In this document: piece by piece, positions 16,205-25,109 of the stretch
How positions within the stretch are numbered: position 1 is the stretch's first letter
Layout of the letters: the number at the start of each line of letters is the position of its first letter
NCBI GenBank assembly: GCA_017403955.1
Contig: JAFRDH010000024.1
Span: 62,001-126,000 of the forward strand
DNA: 64,000 bases
Source of the DNA: Mogibacterium sp.
GTDB lineage: Bacteria; Bacillota; Clostridia; Peptostreptococcales; Anaerovoracaceae
Direction of reading: 5' to 3'
Notes under the pieces: generated by a model
Databases searched by the model: none
Seen by the model: the letters and a program-made list of their open reading frames with translations, nothing else
What the model was told of the DNA's origin: nothing
Translations under genes and position numbers: made by a program

Positions 16205-16579
16205 TTACTTATACACTGCTATTTCTACGAGATTGCCGTCCGGATCGTACATGTATATGCTGTCCATAAGGCCCATAGCGCCGTATCTTTCGACCACGCC
16301 TTCGATGATCGTGATTCCCGCTCCCACCAGTTTCTCCTTAATGGAGTTGATATCGCCGTCAGCGATCAGGCAAAAGTCCTGGCTGCCATGAGTGACATTC
16401 GTTGCGGATGGATGAAATTCATGCGGACGCGTATGCAGATTGATTTTCTGATCGCCAAAGTGAAGCGCGTGCTGACCGCCCTGTACTTTATGCTCCATCC
16501 CCAGCAGGTCCTCATAGAAATGCAGACAAGCATCAAGATCTGCCGTCGTTATAACCATATGGTCTATAGATTTGATCAT
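16205..16579 (-). CDS. VOC (glyoxalase/dioxygenase) family protein
   Basis: 124 residues with the two-module VOC fold. Likely metal ligands are His7 in IDHMVITT, the His of QHALHFG or NLHTRP, and the late Glu in DPDGNLVEIAVY. The length and MGLMDSIYMYDPDGN motif resemble glyoxalase/fosfomycin-resistance-like members. The actual substrate is not deducible. SD is a G-rich run GGGGGG seven bases before ATG. Confidence 0.85.
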   Translation of the reverse strand: MIKSIDHMVITTADLDACLHFYEDLLGMEHKVQGGQHALHFGDQKINLHTRPHEFHPSATNVTHGSQDFCLIADGDINSIKEKLVGAGITIIEGVVERYGAMGLMDSIYMYDPDGNLVEIAVYK

Positions 16580-16634
16580 TTTACTGCCCCCCTTCAGCTA
16601 ATAGTTTGGCTGATTTTATCATATACATATACAT

Positions 16635-17510
16635 TTACCTTTGTATGTTATGGAGTATGATCCCGGTGATTATGAGAACTGCTCCGATCATGCTGGATAT
16701 GCCGAATGGTTCGTGGAGTATGAACGCTCCGAGGACAGCTGTTGTAAGCGGATTTATCGCAGTCATAAGGCCAGTCGTCTCTGAGCTTATTGTTCGCTGT
16801 GCTACAGGCTGCATGGCAAAACCAAAGCTTGAGCAAACTATCGCCAGCATGAGCAGCATCATCCACTGACTGGCAGTTGCAGGCAGATGCGGAGTTTCCG
16901 TGATAAAGGAACCTGCCATTCCGAACAATCCCATGAATCCGACATACAGTATGCCGACAACGAATGGCTCATATTTCTTGGCGCTTCTGTCCGTTTGGAT
17001 TATAGCCGCCGTGTATACGAATGCGCATATTGTGCAAAGCACTTCTCCTATTCCTATGCCGTTACTGAATCCTCTTGCTGCTATGAACCCGATTCCTGTG
17101 AGGCCGAGTACGCTGCACAGTATCGTTCTGCCGGAAAGCTTTGAATGCCCGGTAATTGCTTCTGCCAGCGGTACCAGTACAACAGCCGAATTTTCTATAA
17201 ATGAAGCTGTTGCCGTAGTCGTATACTTAAGTCCGTTCAGTTCCAGCACCATAACGATGAAGTAAGTAAAGCCTATGAGCGCACCGGCGTAAAGATTGCC
17301 TGCATCCTCCTTGACTGATGCGATGACCCTGCGTCCGAAAAATAGCATCAGGACCGCAAAAGCGATAAGCGAACGGATACCGAGCAGATTGAGCGGCTCC
17401 ATGGTATCAAGCAGCTGTTTGGAGAACATGAACGATGAGCCCCTGGCGATCGCCACGGCAGCCATCAGCAATATTGCGCTCCTCATAGATAATTGTGCTT
17501 TGGGTTTCAT
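16635..17510 (-). CDS. EamA family (DMT) exporter
   Basis: 291 residues with ten predicted membrane helices in two EamA repeats, typical of drug/metabolite transporters. The first repeat opens with ARGSSFMFSKQLLD and the second ends NPLTTAVLGAFILHEPFG, the classic conserved ends. Substrate unknown. It lies 47 bp downstream of the gamma-glutamyltransferase gene, so export of an amino-acid-like product is possible but only inference. Confidence 0.9.
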   Translation of the reverse strand: MKPKAQLSMRSAILLMAAVAIARGSSFMFSKQLLDTMEPLNLLGIRSLIAFAVLMLFFGRRVIASVKEDAGNLYAGALIGFTYFIVMVLELNGLKYTTTATASFIENSAVVLVPLAEAITGHSKLSGRTILCSVLGLTGIGFIAARGFSNGIGIGEVLCTICAFVYTAAIIQTDRSAKKYEPFVVGILYVGFMGLFGMAGSFITETPHLPATASQWMMLLMLAIVCSSFGFAMQPVAQRTISSETTGLMTAINPLTTAVLGAFILHEPFGISSMIGAVLIITGIILHNIQR

Positions 17511-17557
17511 TCTACTTCTTTTTTAACATCTCCTTTTGACCGGCAGCGAACACTCTA

Positions 17558-19195
17558 TCAATAACATGCGATATTACTGTCAGTACGCGATTCAGTGCCT
17601 CCGACCAGCGTACCGTTATCAAGACGTATTATTATCTGGCCGCGCCCGAAGGACGCCTTATCTGTATCTACTTTTATATCATGGCCCCTTTCTTTCAGAG
17701 CCTGAACAATATCCTTGTCAAAACTGTCTTCTACCGTGACGCTCCCGTCTCTCATCCACTGCCAGCGAGGCGCATCAAGTGCCTGCTGAGGATCCAAATC
17801 GAAATCTATCAGATTGGATACGACCTGAACATGTCCCTGCGGCTGCATATATCCGCCCATAACACCGAACGGTCCGACCGGTCTGCCATCTTTCATAAGA
17901 AATCCCGGGATTATTGTATGATAACTCCTTTTGCCCGGCTGCAGACAATTGACATCTGCCGGATCAAGAGAAAAATCCGCCCCGCGGTTCTGCAATGCTA
18001 TACCGGTGCCATCCACAACGATACCCGAGCCGAATCCCATATAATTTGACTGTATGAACGAGACCATATTCCCTTCATGATCGGCGCAGCAAAGGTATAC
18101 CGTTCCGCTTGCCGGTGGCGTCTTGTCGGTCCAAACCTGAGCCATATCCGTCATTTCAGCAGCTCTTTGCGCCCCGTACTCAGGCCGCAGCAGCTCATGA
18201 TGATCTGTTTTCATATATACCGGGTCAGTAACAGTACGGAATGCATCCGCAAAGCCCATCTTGATAGCCTCGATCTGGCGATGACATGTCTCGACTGATT
18301 CTTTCTCCGCAAAAGAGAATTCCTTCATTATATTAAGTGCGATCAATGCAACGATTCCCTGACCGTTAGGTGGGATCTCGCAAACATCGTATCCGCGGTA
18401 ATGAACACTTATCGGTTCTACCCACTCTGCCTCATGCGCTGCCAGATCTTCATATCGGAGGTATCCTCCGTATCTGATGCTCTCCTCTTCTATTCTGCGG
18501 GCGATCCTGCCTTTGTAAAAGCTCTCAGCGTTCGTGCGCCCTATCTCTTCAAGAGTAGCGGCATGGTCCGGAAGAACTACAAGTTCACCCGGCTTATAGA
18601 CCTTATCTCCCGGTGCGAAGGTTCTGAACCATGCATCATAGCACGGATCATTTAATTCTTTTCTGAATATCCCGGCAGCCCGGTTCCATTCATAGCTGAG
18701 ATTTGCTGCGCAAGGATATCCGTCAGCAGCATATCTTACAGCCGGTGACAGGACCTCTGAAAGTGACAATTTCCCGAATCGTTCATTTACGGCAGCCCAT
18801 GCTTTCACTGCTCCCGGTACTGTTACCGGAGCCCATCCCCGCCTGGGCATTTTGCTTCCGGATACAGAATGATCTGCGCGGATCCTTTCGATCGAAGCCA
18901 GCTTCGGTGACCTGCCGCTGGAGTTCAGGCCAAACAGCTTATGGTCTTTCTCTGACCATATCAATGCAAAAGCATCAGAACCAAGCCCGTTCGAAGTCGG
19001 CTCTACAACAGTAAGTGCCGCAGCTGCAGCAACTGCGGCATCCATTGCGTTTCCGCCTTTACGGAGAGTCTCAAGTCCTGCGGCAGCTGCCTGGGGACTT
19101 GAACAATTGACCATTCCGCCTTTGGCATAGACCGGATATCTTATGGAGTTATATTTGTGCGCAAGAGGATCAAAATCAATGCTCATTTTTGCCAA
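17558..19195 (-). CDS. Gamma-glutamyltransferase family protein
   Basis: 545 residues, Ntn-hydrolase of the GGT family. The N-terminal GGNAMDAAVAAAAALTVVEP and LFGLNSSGRSP segments are diagnostic. The auto-processing nucleophile is predicted as Thr365 in PASGTVYLCC, followed by GSGIVVDGTGIALQNRG. GGT cleaves gamma-glutamyl bonds as in glutathione. It lacks a signal peptide, resembling cytoplasmic YwrD-type members. Nine bases separate it from the upstream ABM gene, so both belong to an operon with the nitroreductase. Confidence 0.9.
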   Translation of the reverse strand: MAKMSIDFDPLAHKYNSIRYPVYAKGGMVNCSSPQAAAAGLETLRKGGNAMDAAVAAAAALTVVEPTSNGLGSDAFALIWSEKDHKLFGLNSSGRSPKLASIERIRADHSVSGSKMPRRGWAPVTVPGAVKAWAAVNERFGKLSLSEVLSPAVRYAADGYPCAANLSYEWNRAAGIFRKELNDPCYDAWFRTFAPGDKVYKPGELVVLPDHAATLEEIGRTNAESFYKGRIARRIEEESIRYGGYLRYEDLAAHEAEWVEPISVHYRGYDVCEIPPNGQGIVALIALNIMKEFSFAEKESVETCHRQIEAIKMGFADAFRTVTDPVYMKTDHHELLRPEYGAQRAAEMTDMAQVWTDKTPPASGTVYLCCADHEGNMVSFIQSNYMGFGSGIVVDGTGIALQNRGADFSLDPADVNCLQPGKRSYHTIIPGFLMKDGRPVGPFGVMGGYMQPQGHVQVVSNLIDFDLDPQQALDAPRWQWMRDGSVTVEDSFDKDIVQALKERGHDIKVDTDKASFGRGQIIIRLDNGTLVGGTESRTDSNIACY

Positions 19196-19204
19196 ACTTC
19201 CTTG

Positions 19205-19501
19205 TTATATTCTATTCTCAGTGTAATATTTTTCCAGAATAGTTTCCTCTACGAATTCGTTCTTGAGTTCTCCGAGTCTCTTGAAATGTGCCTGTGCCTG
19301 ATGCGCGGAAAGAGCATCTGCGTCACGCCACTTCTCAACGAGGAGCATCTCGTTTTCGTCTCCGGCAGCCATGTAATAATCATATTTGAAGTTCCCGTCT
19401 TCCGCCCTGCAGGCAACATCGATCCCTTCTGCCATAATCGCTTCAAGGAACTCTTCCCTCATGTCAGTTTTGCACTTATATGTTACATTCAGTACTATCA
19501 T
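19205..19501 (-). CDS. ABM domain protein (quinol monooxygenase-like)
   Basis: 98 residues, a single dimeric alpha-beta barrel (antibiotic biosynthesis monooxygenase) domain. The pattern is an MIVLNVTYKCK strand, a helix EEFLEAI, then FKYDYYMAAGDENEMLLVEKWRDADAL and a terminal LSAHQAQAHFK helix. Such proteins oxidise quinols or act as small stress enzymes without cofactor. Part of the nitroreductase-ABM-GGT set. Confidence 0.86.
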   Translation of the reverse strand: MIVLNVTYKCKTDMREEFLEAIMAEGIDVACRAEDGNFKYDYYMAAGDENEMLLVEKWRDADALSAHQAQAHFKRLGELKNEFVEETILEKYYTENRI

Positions 19502-19519
19502 TTCTGTCCTCCCATTTTA

Positions 19520-20287
19520 TTACAATGTTATTGATTGCAGCGGTTTTCTTGGTACGATCCGGTGATATTTTACAGCCGGATATCCGATCACCATACAGGT
19601 TATTACTTTATGGCCTTTAGGAATCCTGATCAGCCGGCGCAGCTTCCTGCTGAATCTGGTGCAGGCTACGAAAAACCCGCTGTAGAGTACGCCAAGGCCA
19701 AGACTTTCAGCCATGATCTCCATGTATGAGCTTGCCAGTCCGGCATTCACATCGCTCTTGCTGGTAACAAGGATGACCAGCGGTGCTCCTTTGAAAAAGA
19801 AATCATCTGTTATTTTGAACCTCTCGGAAAATGATGCAAAACGGCTCGGAAGGCTTGTACCTTTGCGGAAAAGATCGACACATAAAGCTTCTGCTTCTTT
19901 CTGCTTGCTGCCAAGGATGATATATGAAACATTCTGGCTGTTACCTCCTGTCGGGCTGTATCTGCCTGCCTCAAGGATCTTCTGTATCTTTTCCTGTTCT
20001 ACAGTCTGATCTGTGAATTGTCTTATAGACCTTCTGCTCCTCATTGCGGCAAGAAGCGTATCTGAAGGCAGCTCTGTCATCGGAACTGCAGCCTCTTCCG
20101 GGCAATCATAGTTTGTCATTACGACAGCCCCCTGCGGGCAGATGGCATAACAATGTCCACACTCCAGGCAGCTTCCGGTATTCGTATGCGCTTTGCCGTC
20201 TTCTATATATAGATAGCTGCTCGGGCAGTCATTCACGCACAGTGCACATCCTATGCACTTATCTTCTTTTATAACTATCGGATTCAT
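19520..20287 (-). CDS. Ferredoxin-nitroreductase fusion
   Basis: 255 residues from MNPIVIKEDKC. Residues 1-60 hold two CxxCxxCxxxC motifs (CIGCALCVNDC and CLECGHCYAIC) for two [4Fe-4S] clusters. The rest is an FMN nitroreductase with SRRSIRQF and SPTGGNSQNV. Electrons from the ferredoxin part presumably feed the flavin. GGGGGA precedes the ATG at good distance. The promoter with a perfect TATAAT lies at 20324-20352. Confidence 0.9.
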   Translation of the reverse strand: MNPIVIKEDKCIGCALCVNDCPSSYLYIEDGKAHTNTGSCLECGHCYAICPQGAVVMTNYDCPEEAAVPMTELPSDTLLAAMRSRRSIRQFTDQTVEQEKIQKILEAGRYSPTGGNSQNVSYIILGSKQKEAEALCVDLFRKGTSLPSRFASFSERFKITDDFFFKGAPLVILVTSKSDVNAGLASSYMEIMAESLGLGVLYSGFFVACTRFSRKLRRLIRIPKGHKVITCMVIGYPAVKYHRIVPRKPLQSITL

Positions 20288-20323
20288 GGTTTCCCCCTTT
20301 GCTATGTTTCCCAATGTGATTAG

Positions 20324-20352
20324 ATTATACAAGAGAATCCTGATTTCATAAA
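20324..20352 (-). promoter_or_regulatory. Promoter of the nitroreductase-ABM-GGT operon
   Basis: TTTATG (20347-20352), 17 bp, TATAAT (20324-20329), about 40 bp ahead of the start codon. Confidence 0.55.
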
Positions 20353-20394
20353 TAGAAAAGGGAGCTCTGCTTTACTACTAAGCTGCGCTCCCTT
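20353..20394 (-). terminator. Terminator of the MerR-YbjQ unit
   Basis: AAGGGAGC / GCTCCCTT 8-bp stem with a 21-nt loop, followed on the minus strand by TTCTATTT. It abuts the next promoter. Confidence 0.7.
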
Positions 20395-20416
20395 GATGTT
20401 CACTTATTGCACTATA

Positions 20417-20737
20417 CTATTTCTTGCCAATGATTTTTACTGCTGTCCCGTATGCAAGGACTTCAGCCGCTCCGTCCATGACCTGCGATGATCCGTATCT
20501 GAGGCCGACAACAGCATCCGCTCCGAGTTCCTCGGCTTCATCTACCATGCGCTTTGTCGCAAGCTGCCTGGCCTCAACGAGCATCTCCGTGTAACCTTTG
20601 ATCTCTCCTCCTACAAGAGTCTTCATTCCTGCCATAAAATCTCTTCCGATATTCTTGCTCTGGACTATCGTCCCCTTTACTACTCCAAGCACCTCGAACT
20701 CTGTGCCCGGTATATAATCAATACTTAGAAGCTTCAT
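20417..20737 (-). CDS. YbjQ/UPF0145 family protein
   Basis: 106 residues from MKLLSIDYIPG. Signature segments are GVVKGTIVQSKNIGRD, VEARQLATKRM and GADAVVGLRYGSSQV. The family forms pentamers and is called a putative heavy-metal-binding domain, without a proven role. AAAGGAG stands before the ATG. Its start lies inside the last codons of the MerR gene (20-bp overlap), so the two are translated together. Confidence 0.88.
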   Translation of the reverse strand: MKLLSIDYIPGTEFEVLGVVKGTIVQSKNIGRDFMAGMKTLVGGEIKGYTEMLVEARQLATKRMVDEAEELGADAVVGLRYGSSQVMDGAAEVLAYGTAVKIIGKK

Positions 20738-21359
20738 CGATTTCTCCTTTCTTGACCTCATCGATCCGTTGTTTCAAAACATACCCTACTGCAATGGCTA
20801 TTATTGCAAATGCAATGATAAAGAACGCTATCACTCCTTTCGGTGCCGGATCTGATGCGTTGAAATAAAGCATAGCTCCGAGGACCAATATCAGGAATGA
20901 AATCACGACTATAGCTGATATTATTGCTCCTGTCTTTCTTTTTCTCATATCCGTCATTCGTGCGTTCACGAATTTCGCACCTCCCTTCTCAAGTTCCTTC
21001 ATTCTCTCGAGATATACGGAAGCTTTGATATCTGACAGACTGTCGGCCTCATCTCTCAGCACTATGCACATGGTCTTCATATGCTCGATATTGCTGCTGG
21101 TCTTATCAAGTTCTGCAACATGATCATCCATGCATCTGTCAAAATCAAGTTCACCGGCCTGAAGCTTGCGAATGTTCTCACAGGATATCCCCAGCATGCG
21201 GAGAAGCTTGATCCTGCAGAGCTGCTCGACATCTTCCATCGAATAATCTCTGTATCCGTTGCCGGCATCACGCGCCGGAGTTATCAGTCCCTGATCTTCA
21301 TAGAACCTTATATTCTTGCTCGTAATGCCTGCCAGCTCGGCAGCCTGGTTGATTTTCAC
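20718..21359 (-). CDS. MerR family regulator with membrane anchor
   Basis: 213 residues from a GTG start with GGAGG six bases ahead. Residues 1-70 form the MerR winged helix-turn-helix (INQAAELAGITSKNIRFYEDQGLI), followed by a coiled dimerisation helix. Two hydrophobic segments near the end (SAIVVISFLILVLGAMLYF and IAFFIIAFAIIAIAVGYV) should anchor it in the membrane, unusual for MerR proteins. It probably controls itself and ybjQ through the 19-bp-spacer promoter at 21393-21423. Confidence 0.88.
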   Translation of the reverse strand: MKINQAAELAGITSKNIRFYEDQGLITPARDAGNGYRDYSMEDVEQLCRIKLLRMLGISCENIRKLQAGELDFDRCMDDHVAELDKTSSNIEHMKTMCIVLRDEADSLSDIKASVYLERMKELEKGGAKFVNARMTDMRKRKTGAIISAIVVISFLILVLGAMLYFNASDPAPKGVIAFFIIAFAIIAIAVGYVLKQRIDEVKKGEIDEASKY

Positions 21360-21392
21360 TTCATGCCTCCGCTTTTCCGTTTCTCTGCCATG

Positions 21393-21423
21393 AGAGTAGT
21401 CCTTCCACAAAGTGGAAGGTCAA
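21393..21423 (-). promoter_or_regulatory. MerR-type promoter with 19-bp spacer
   Basis: TTGACC (21418-21423) and TACTCT (21393-21398) are separated by 19 bp, the over-long spacer that MerR activators correct by twisting DNA. The spacer is filled by CCTTCCAC-TTT-GTGGAAGG, a perfect inverted repeat. Confidence 0.75.
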
Positions 21424-21458
21424 AAGGTTTTTCAAATTATTTCGAAAAATGTCAGTTT

Positions 21459-22004
21459 TTATACAATTTTACTGATGCCTATTGAGATCATGGCGATCAC
21501 ACCTGTAAGAACCGCCATCCATATCACAGTTGCTGCTTTACTTTGCTCATGAACTCTGAAGAACGGATACGGACCATCGAATCTACCTTTTGCATTCATC
21601 GCCAGCATAGTTATGCCATAGATGAAAGTCAGTATAGTAGGCAGCATCCATAGATGCGAATGACCTTCGAGCAAAATATATGATGTGACCGACAGGATCG
21701 GGCAAAGCGTATGATGGTAAAGCCCGTTTCCTGAAAGCATCATCCTTTTAAACCCCGCCCCCATCGGAACAAGCACAAAAAGTGTGATCAGAAAAGTCAT
21801 CGTTAGCATGCAGGAGCTGAGATATCGCAATATGACAGAGATACCGCTGCTTCCCGCCATAACAAATACAATCGAAGAGACCAGAGTTATGATATTCGAT
21901 ATCTGTGTATAGTAAGCGAAAATCGCCCACTTCCTGTCCGATATGCTTATCCACAGCCCTATTATTTCAAGAATGATAACAGCAATATTGATCGTTATAC
22001 TCAT
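21459..22004 (-). CDS. Pr6Pr-like six-helix membrane protein
   Basis: 181 residues with about six hydrophobic helices. The opening IIGLWISISDRKWAIFAYYTQISNIITLVSS and the central LYHHTLCPILSVTSYILLEGH resemble Pr6Pr/FAR-17a-like proteins, including a Thr nucleophile-like spot and a conserved His. Family members include androgen-dependent fatty acid ester hydrolases in animals; bacterial function is unknown. It begins 1-2 bp after the YoaP-like gene. Confidence 0.65.
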   Translation of the reverse strand: MSITINIAVIILEIIGLWISISDRKWAIFAYYTQISNIITLVSSIVFVMAGSSGISVILRYLSSCMLTMTFLITLFVLVPMGAGFKRMMLSGNGLYHHTLCPILSVTSYILLEGHSHLWMLPTILTFIYGITMLAMNAKGRFDGPYPFFRVHEQSKAATVIWMAVLTGVIAMISIGISKIV

Positions 22005-22005
22005 A

Positions 22006-22749
22006 TCATTTGATCAATTTCAGGAACTTTTTGTCGTTCATCTGCTCGTTCGTCAGATACTCACCGTTACAGAACAAAGCATATGTTGTGACCGGGGTCG
22101 GTGCATTCTGCGCTTCTTCTCTGCTGACGATATGGATCACTTTGAACGGGATATCGTTATCCTTTGCCGTTTGCTCTACAATAGGAACATATTTTGCATT
22201 GAACGGACACTGGTTCGTATAGTAAAGGACATAACCCGGTTCATCTATATGCGGGTTCCCGGCGCATTCTTTGAAGCGCGGCTTTTCTGCATCAGGTATG
22301 AACGGCAGATACCATAACTGGATCCCGTTGCTTGCCTCATCACACACTTCAAACCCCTTGTACTTCAGATATTTGGGGTCCGCAAGGAAAGGCTTTTTCT
22401 TTGATGAAGAAAGAATGCAAAGTCCTTTTCTGCTTTTCTCTTTGCTGTCTCTGATGCATTCGCCGAGAAGGTCATTTGAATAACCGTGCCCCTTGAATGA
22501 TCCTGAGACCCACAGGCAATCTATATACATGTATCCGTCTGCTACGATCGGATTCCATGCATTTTCAGCCGGAATGTATTCAATGAAGCATTTTCCGCGC
22601 TCAACACTTTTGAGGAAAACCAGCCCGTCATCGAATCGCTCAGAGAGCCATTTTTTCTTTGAAGCGACCTGTACATCAGTATTCTTGGAGATCGCACAGC
22701 AGATGTGTTCGCTGTCCAGATTCTCTTTCGTTACACGAATATATTCCAT
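22006..22749 (-). CDS. GNAT acetyltransferase with YoaP-like C-terminal domain
   Basis: 247 residues from MEYIRVTKEN, chosen because GGAGG stands eight bases upstream. The N-terminal half is a GNAT fold: LWVSGSFKGHGYSNDLLGECI is the acetyl-CoA site. The C-terminal half (YVLYYTNQCPFNAKYVPIVEQTAKDN) is thioredoxin-like with a Cys, as in YoaP. Substrate unknown. It is the middle gene of a three-gene run. Confidence 0.85.
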   Translation of the reverse strand: MEYIRVTKENLDSEHICCAISKNTDVQVASKKKWLSERFDDGLVFLKSVERGKCFIEYIPAENAWNPIVADGYMYIDCLWVSGSFKGHGYSNDLLGECIRDSKEKSRKGLCILSSSKKKPFLADPKYLKYKGFEVCDEASNGIQLWYLPFIPDAEKPRFKECAGNPHIDEPGYVLYYTNQCPFNAKYVPIVEQTAKDNDIPFKVIHIVSREEAQNAPTPVTTYALFCNGEYLTNEQMNDKKFLKLIK

Positions 22750-22766
22750 ATCATATACCTCCGGTA

Positions 22767-23168
22767 CTAACAACCATCACTTCCGCAGAACCTCATTGCT
22801 TCAGTTCCGTACACTTTTTCTATTACTTTTCTTAACGCTGTGACTCTATCCATATATTCAGAACTGTGTCCGGGACGTCCTTCCCCGTTACAGTATACAT
22901 ATGTTGCCAGAGTTGAAAGCAGGGAAAGCTGATCGAATTCTTCTGTAACGGTTCCGTCAATAAGATATTGATCCATCAGAAGCGTACTTTCTATATTAGC
23001 AGGATATCCTGCAGCCTTGATCTCGTCCGGCGTGATGGTTTTCATGATATCCAGCAGGTGAAAGAGAGCTTCGATATATCGTTCCGCCTCTGCTTTATTG
23101 CTCAGGACCTCCGAGCCGGCAATGCCGCACTGCCCGATGAATTCTTTTAGCATCTGTGTATTATTCAT
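22767..23168 (-). CDS. Hypothetical soluble protein, 133 residues
   Basis: All-helical prediction with a conserved-looking late motif YVYCNGEGRPGHSSEYMDRV and C-terminal Cys residues (FCGSDGC). There are no membrane segments or signal peptide. I cannot assign a family. It overlaps no gene and precedes the YoaP-like gene by 17 bp, so it is probably co-transcribed with it. Confidence 0.6.
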   Translation of the reverse strand: MNNTQMLKEFIGQCGIAGSEVLSNKAEAERYIEALFHLLDIMKTITPDEIKAAGYPANIESTLLMDQYLIDGTVTEEFDQLSLLSTLATYVYCNGEGRPGHSSEYMDRVTALRKVIEKVYGTEAMRFCGSDGC

Positions 23169-23172
23169 TTCT

Positions 23173-23952
23173 TTATCTCTTCTCTATTAATGGTAATAAT
23201 GGTCGTGCAGGATGATAGTTTCTTTTCCAGAGCACTGCCCCGTAAAGGAACAGAGAACAGTAATATACCTCAAGAGCCATGATCTTCATCAGCATTGTGC
23301 CATGCCCGAATACATTGGCGATCATGAAGCAATCACTGAATGCGAAGACCAGGGCAGCGGCAAATACAATTTTCCGCAATGACCATGAGAATACAACTGT
23401 GGAAATAAGAACTGTAAGATAGAGCCATCCGCCTATACAGTAGAGTGAAGAACCGATTTGCGCCCGGAAGACATACAGTGGGATGATCAGCAAAGCACTC
23501 AATGCGATCCACAGCATGATCTGTCTTCGCGAAGGCTTCTTTTCACTCAAGAAAGCAAAGTCATACAGCAGATGCCCGGCCAGGAAAACGACCCCTCCTA
23601 TCGCAGGATTCATATTGATCACAATATCCGCAACCAATCCGATCCCAATGGCAAGAACGATACATCTGCCGAATCTGGTCGGGCGGATCAGGTATCCTTT
23701 CAGCGCGAAAAGCACAGTTGGCAGTGAAGCTGCGAATTTAAGCAAAGCCAGGGCGGTCTTTGCACCGTGACCTGTCTGATGGAAAAAACGTGCAGAAACC
23801 GCAGCCAGTATGGTTATCAAAAGATAATAGATAAGTACCTTCAGTAACGAATCATTATTTCTGATCACCCTGCCACTATAAATATAGGTCAGAACAGAAC
23901 ATGCAGTCAGTATAAGTCCTATATATGCGGGATATGCGTTGAATCCAGTCAT
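23173..23952 (-). CDS. YhhN family membrane protein
   Basis: 259 residues from MTGFNAYPAYIG, with AAGGA upstream; a longer frame overlapping the XRE gene is unlikely. Eight hydrophobic helices with the YhhN/TMEM86 pattern (VADIVINMNPAIGGVVFLAGHLLYDFAF, later FAFSDCFMIANVF). Animal members are lysoplasmalogenases, so a lipid hydrolase role is possible; the Asp residues in VADIV and SDC are the likely active site. Confidence 0.8.
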   Translation of the reverse strand: MTGFNAYPAYIGLILTACSVLTYIYSGRVIRNNDSLLKVLIYYLLITILAAVSARFFHQTGHGAKTALALLKFAASLPTVLFALKGYLIRPTRFGRCIVLAIGIGLVADIVINMNPAIGGVVFLAGHLLYDFAFLSEKKPSRRQIMLWIALSALLIIPLYVFRAQIGSSLYCIGGWLYLTVLISTVVFSWSLRKIVFAAALVFAFSDCFMIANVFGHGTMLMKIMALEVYYCSLFLYGAVLWKRNYHPARPLLPLIEKR

Positions 23953-23981
23953 AGCCTGCGGCTTCCTTTCTCGTGATATAA

Positions 23982-24971
23982 CTATTTTGATTTTACGATC
24001 GCTTTCATTACTTCCCGGTATGCGGCGAAGATCACTCCGGCAATCGGCCATACTATCCAGGTGAATTCCCAGCGCATGGTCACAAAACTCCATCCGAGGT
24101 ATATAGCAGTTGCGATCGCCCAGTAGATACCGTCATACTTACCTGCTTTCTTGTTGAGCCTTGTATAGTCGCCCTCTTCAAGAAGTCTGTCGTATCCGCC
24201 TTGTCTTATGCATGTCAGAACGATCAGCTTGACTCCGGCGGCAATTATGATTAGCATCAGAACTACTCCGGCGATTGGTAACAGATCGGAATTGTTTGAA
24301 TAATTTGTCATTTCCAGAAGCAGCATCGGAACAGCTCCAATGATGCACATCATGATCCCGATGATAAGAAGTCTGCTGTGCTTCTCTGCATAATCATCTC
24401 TGCGGGTCCTGGCCATGCCGCTTACGCCGTATTCTGTATCTATATCTGTAGTTTCAAGGTATTCGTATCTCTTGCCCCGCATGCCTTCTCTAATGAACAT
24501 CCCGACTGCGCTCGCTACTATTATAATAAGGATCGCAGTTCCTGCCGCTTCAGCTGCCTGAGAACTGACAGATAACATGCCGGCTTCAGCCAGTCCTGTA
24601 AGAGCGATCAGAAGTACAGGGGACAATATGCACATCATCACTCCTGTAGATATACGCGTTGCTGCTCTCTCGTTATTTTCCAGGAACGAGGATGCCTCCT
24701 CCATAGATACACTTATTACTGTTTCTTCCAGTCCGCTGTCGATCGGTGCTGTATCTGCCGGCGCAGCGATCTCGATCTCATCTCTGAGGAGATAATCTGT
24801 GCTCACTCCGAACAACTCTGACATCATCACGATTTTCTTCATGTCAGGTACAGCCTGAGCTCCTTCCCATTTGGAGACTGACTGCCTTGAAACTCCAAGC
24901 TTATCTGCCAGTTCTTCCTGGGACCATCCGTTTTTCTTTCTGTTTTCAATAATCTTGTCTGCTAATATCAT
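23982..24971 (-). CDS. XRE-type regulator with membrane domain
   Basis: 329 residues from MILADKIIENRKK, with GGAGG and good spacing. Residues 1-65 are a Cro/CI helix-turn-helix (WSQEELADKLGVSRQSVSKWEGAQAVPD). The rest holds six or more hydrophobic helices. HTH-membrane fusions of this type are common in Clostridia and often sense envelope stress or peptides; the signal here is unknown. A TTGACA box at 25066-25071 may be its promoter. Confidence 0.88.
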   Translation of the reverse strand: MILADKIIENRKKNGWSQEELADKLGVSRQSVSKWEGAQAVPDMKKIVMMSELFGVSTDYLLRDEIEIAAPADTAPIDSGLEETVISVSMEEASSFLENNERAATRISTGVMMCILSPVLLIALTGLAEAGMLSVSSQAAEAAGTAILIIIVASAVGMFIREGMRGKRYEYLETTDIDTEYGVSGMARTRRDDYAEKHSRLLIIGIMMCIIGAVPMLLLEMTNYSNNSDLLPIAGVVLMLIIIAAGVKLIVLTCIRQGGYDRLLEEGDYTRLNKKAGKYDGIYWAIATAIYLGWSFVTMRWEFTWIVWPIAGVIFAAYREVMKAIVKSK

Positions 24972-25109
24972 TTCAATTCCTCCTGACTTAAGAGCATTCC
25001 GTTTTTCTTTCACCTGTAATCTACAGTATTTACGGGTTGCGCTCTACCAATCAGGCTTTTCAATCTGTCAACCTGCGGTTGCATATCTGTTCCTGAGGCT
25101 CCTTTACTC

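Noticed and set aside
23953-24093. N-terminal extension of the YhhN gene
   Set aside because: It overlaps the XRE gene in another frame; the ATG at 23952 has a proper SD.
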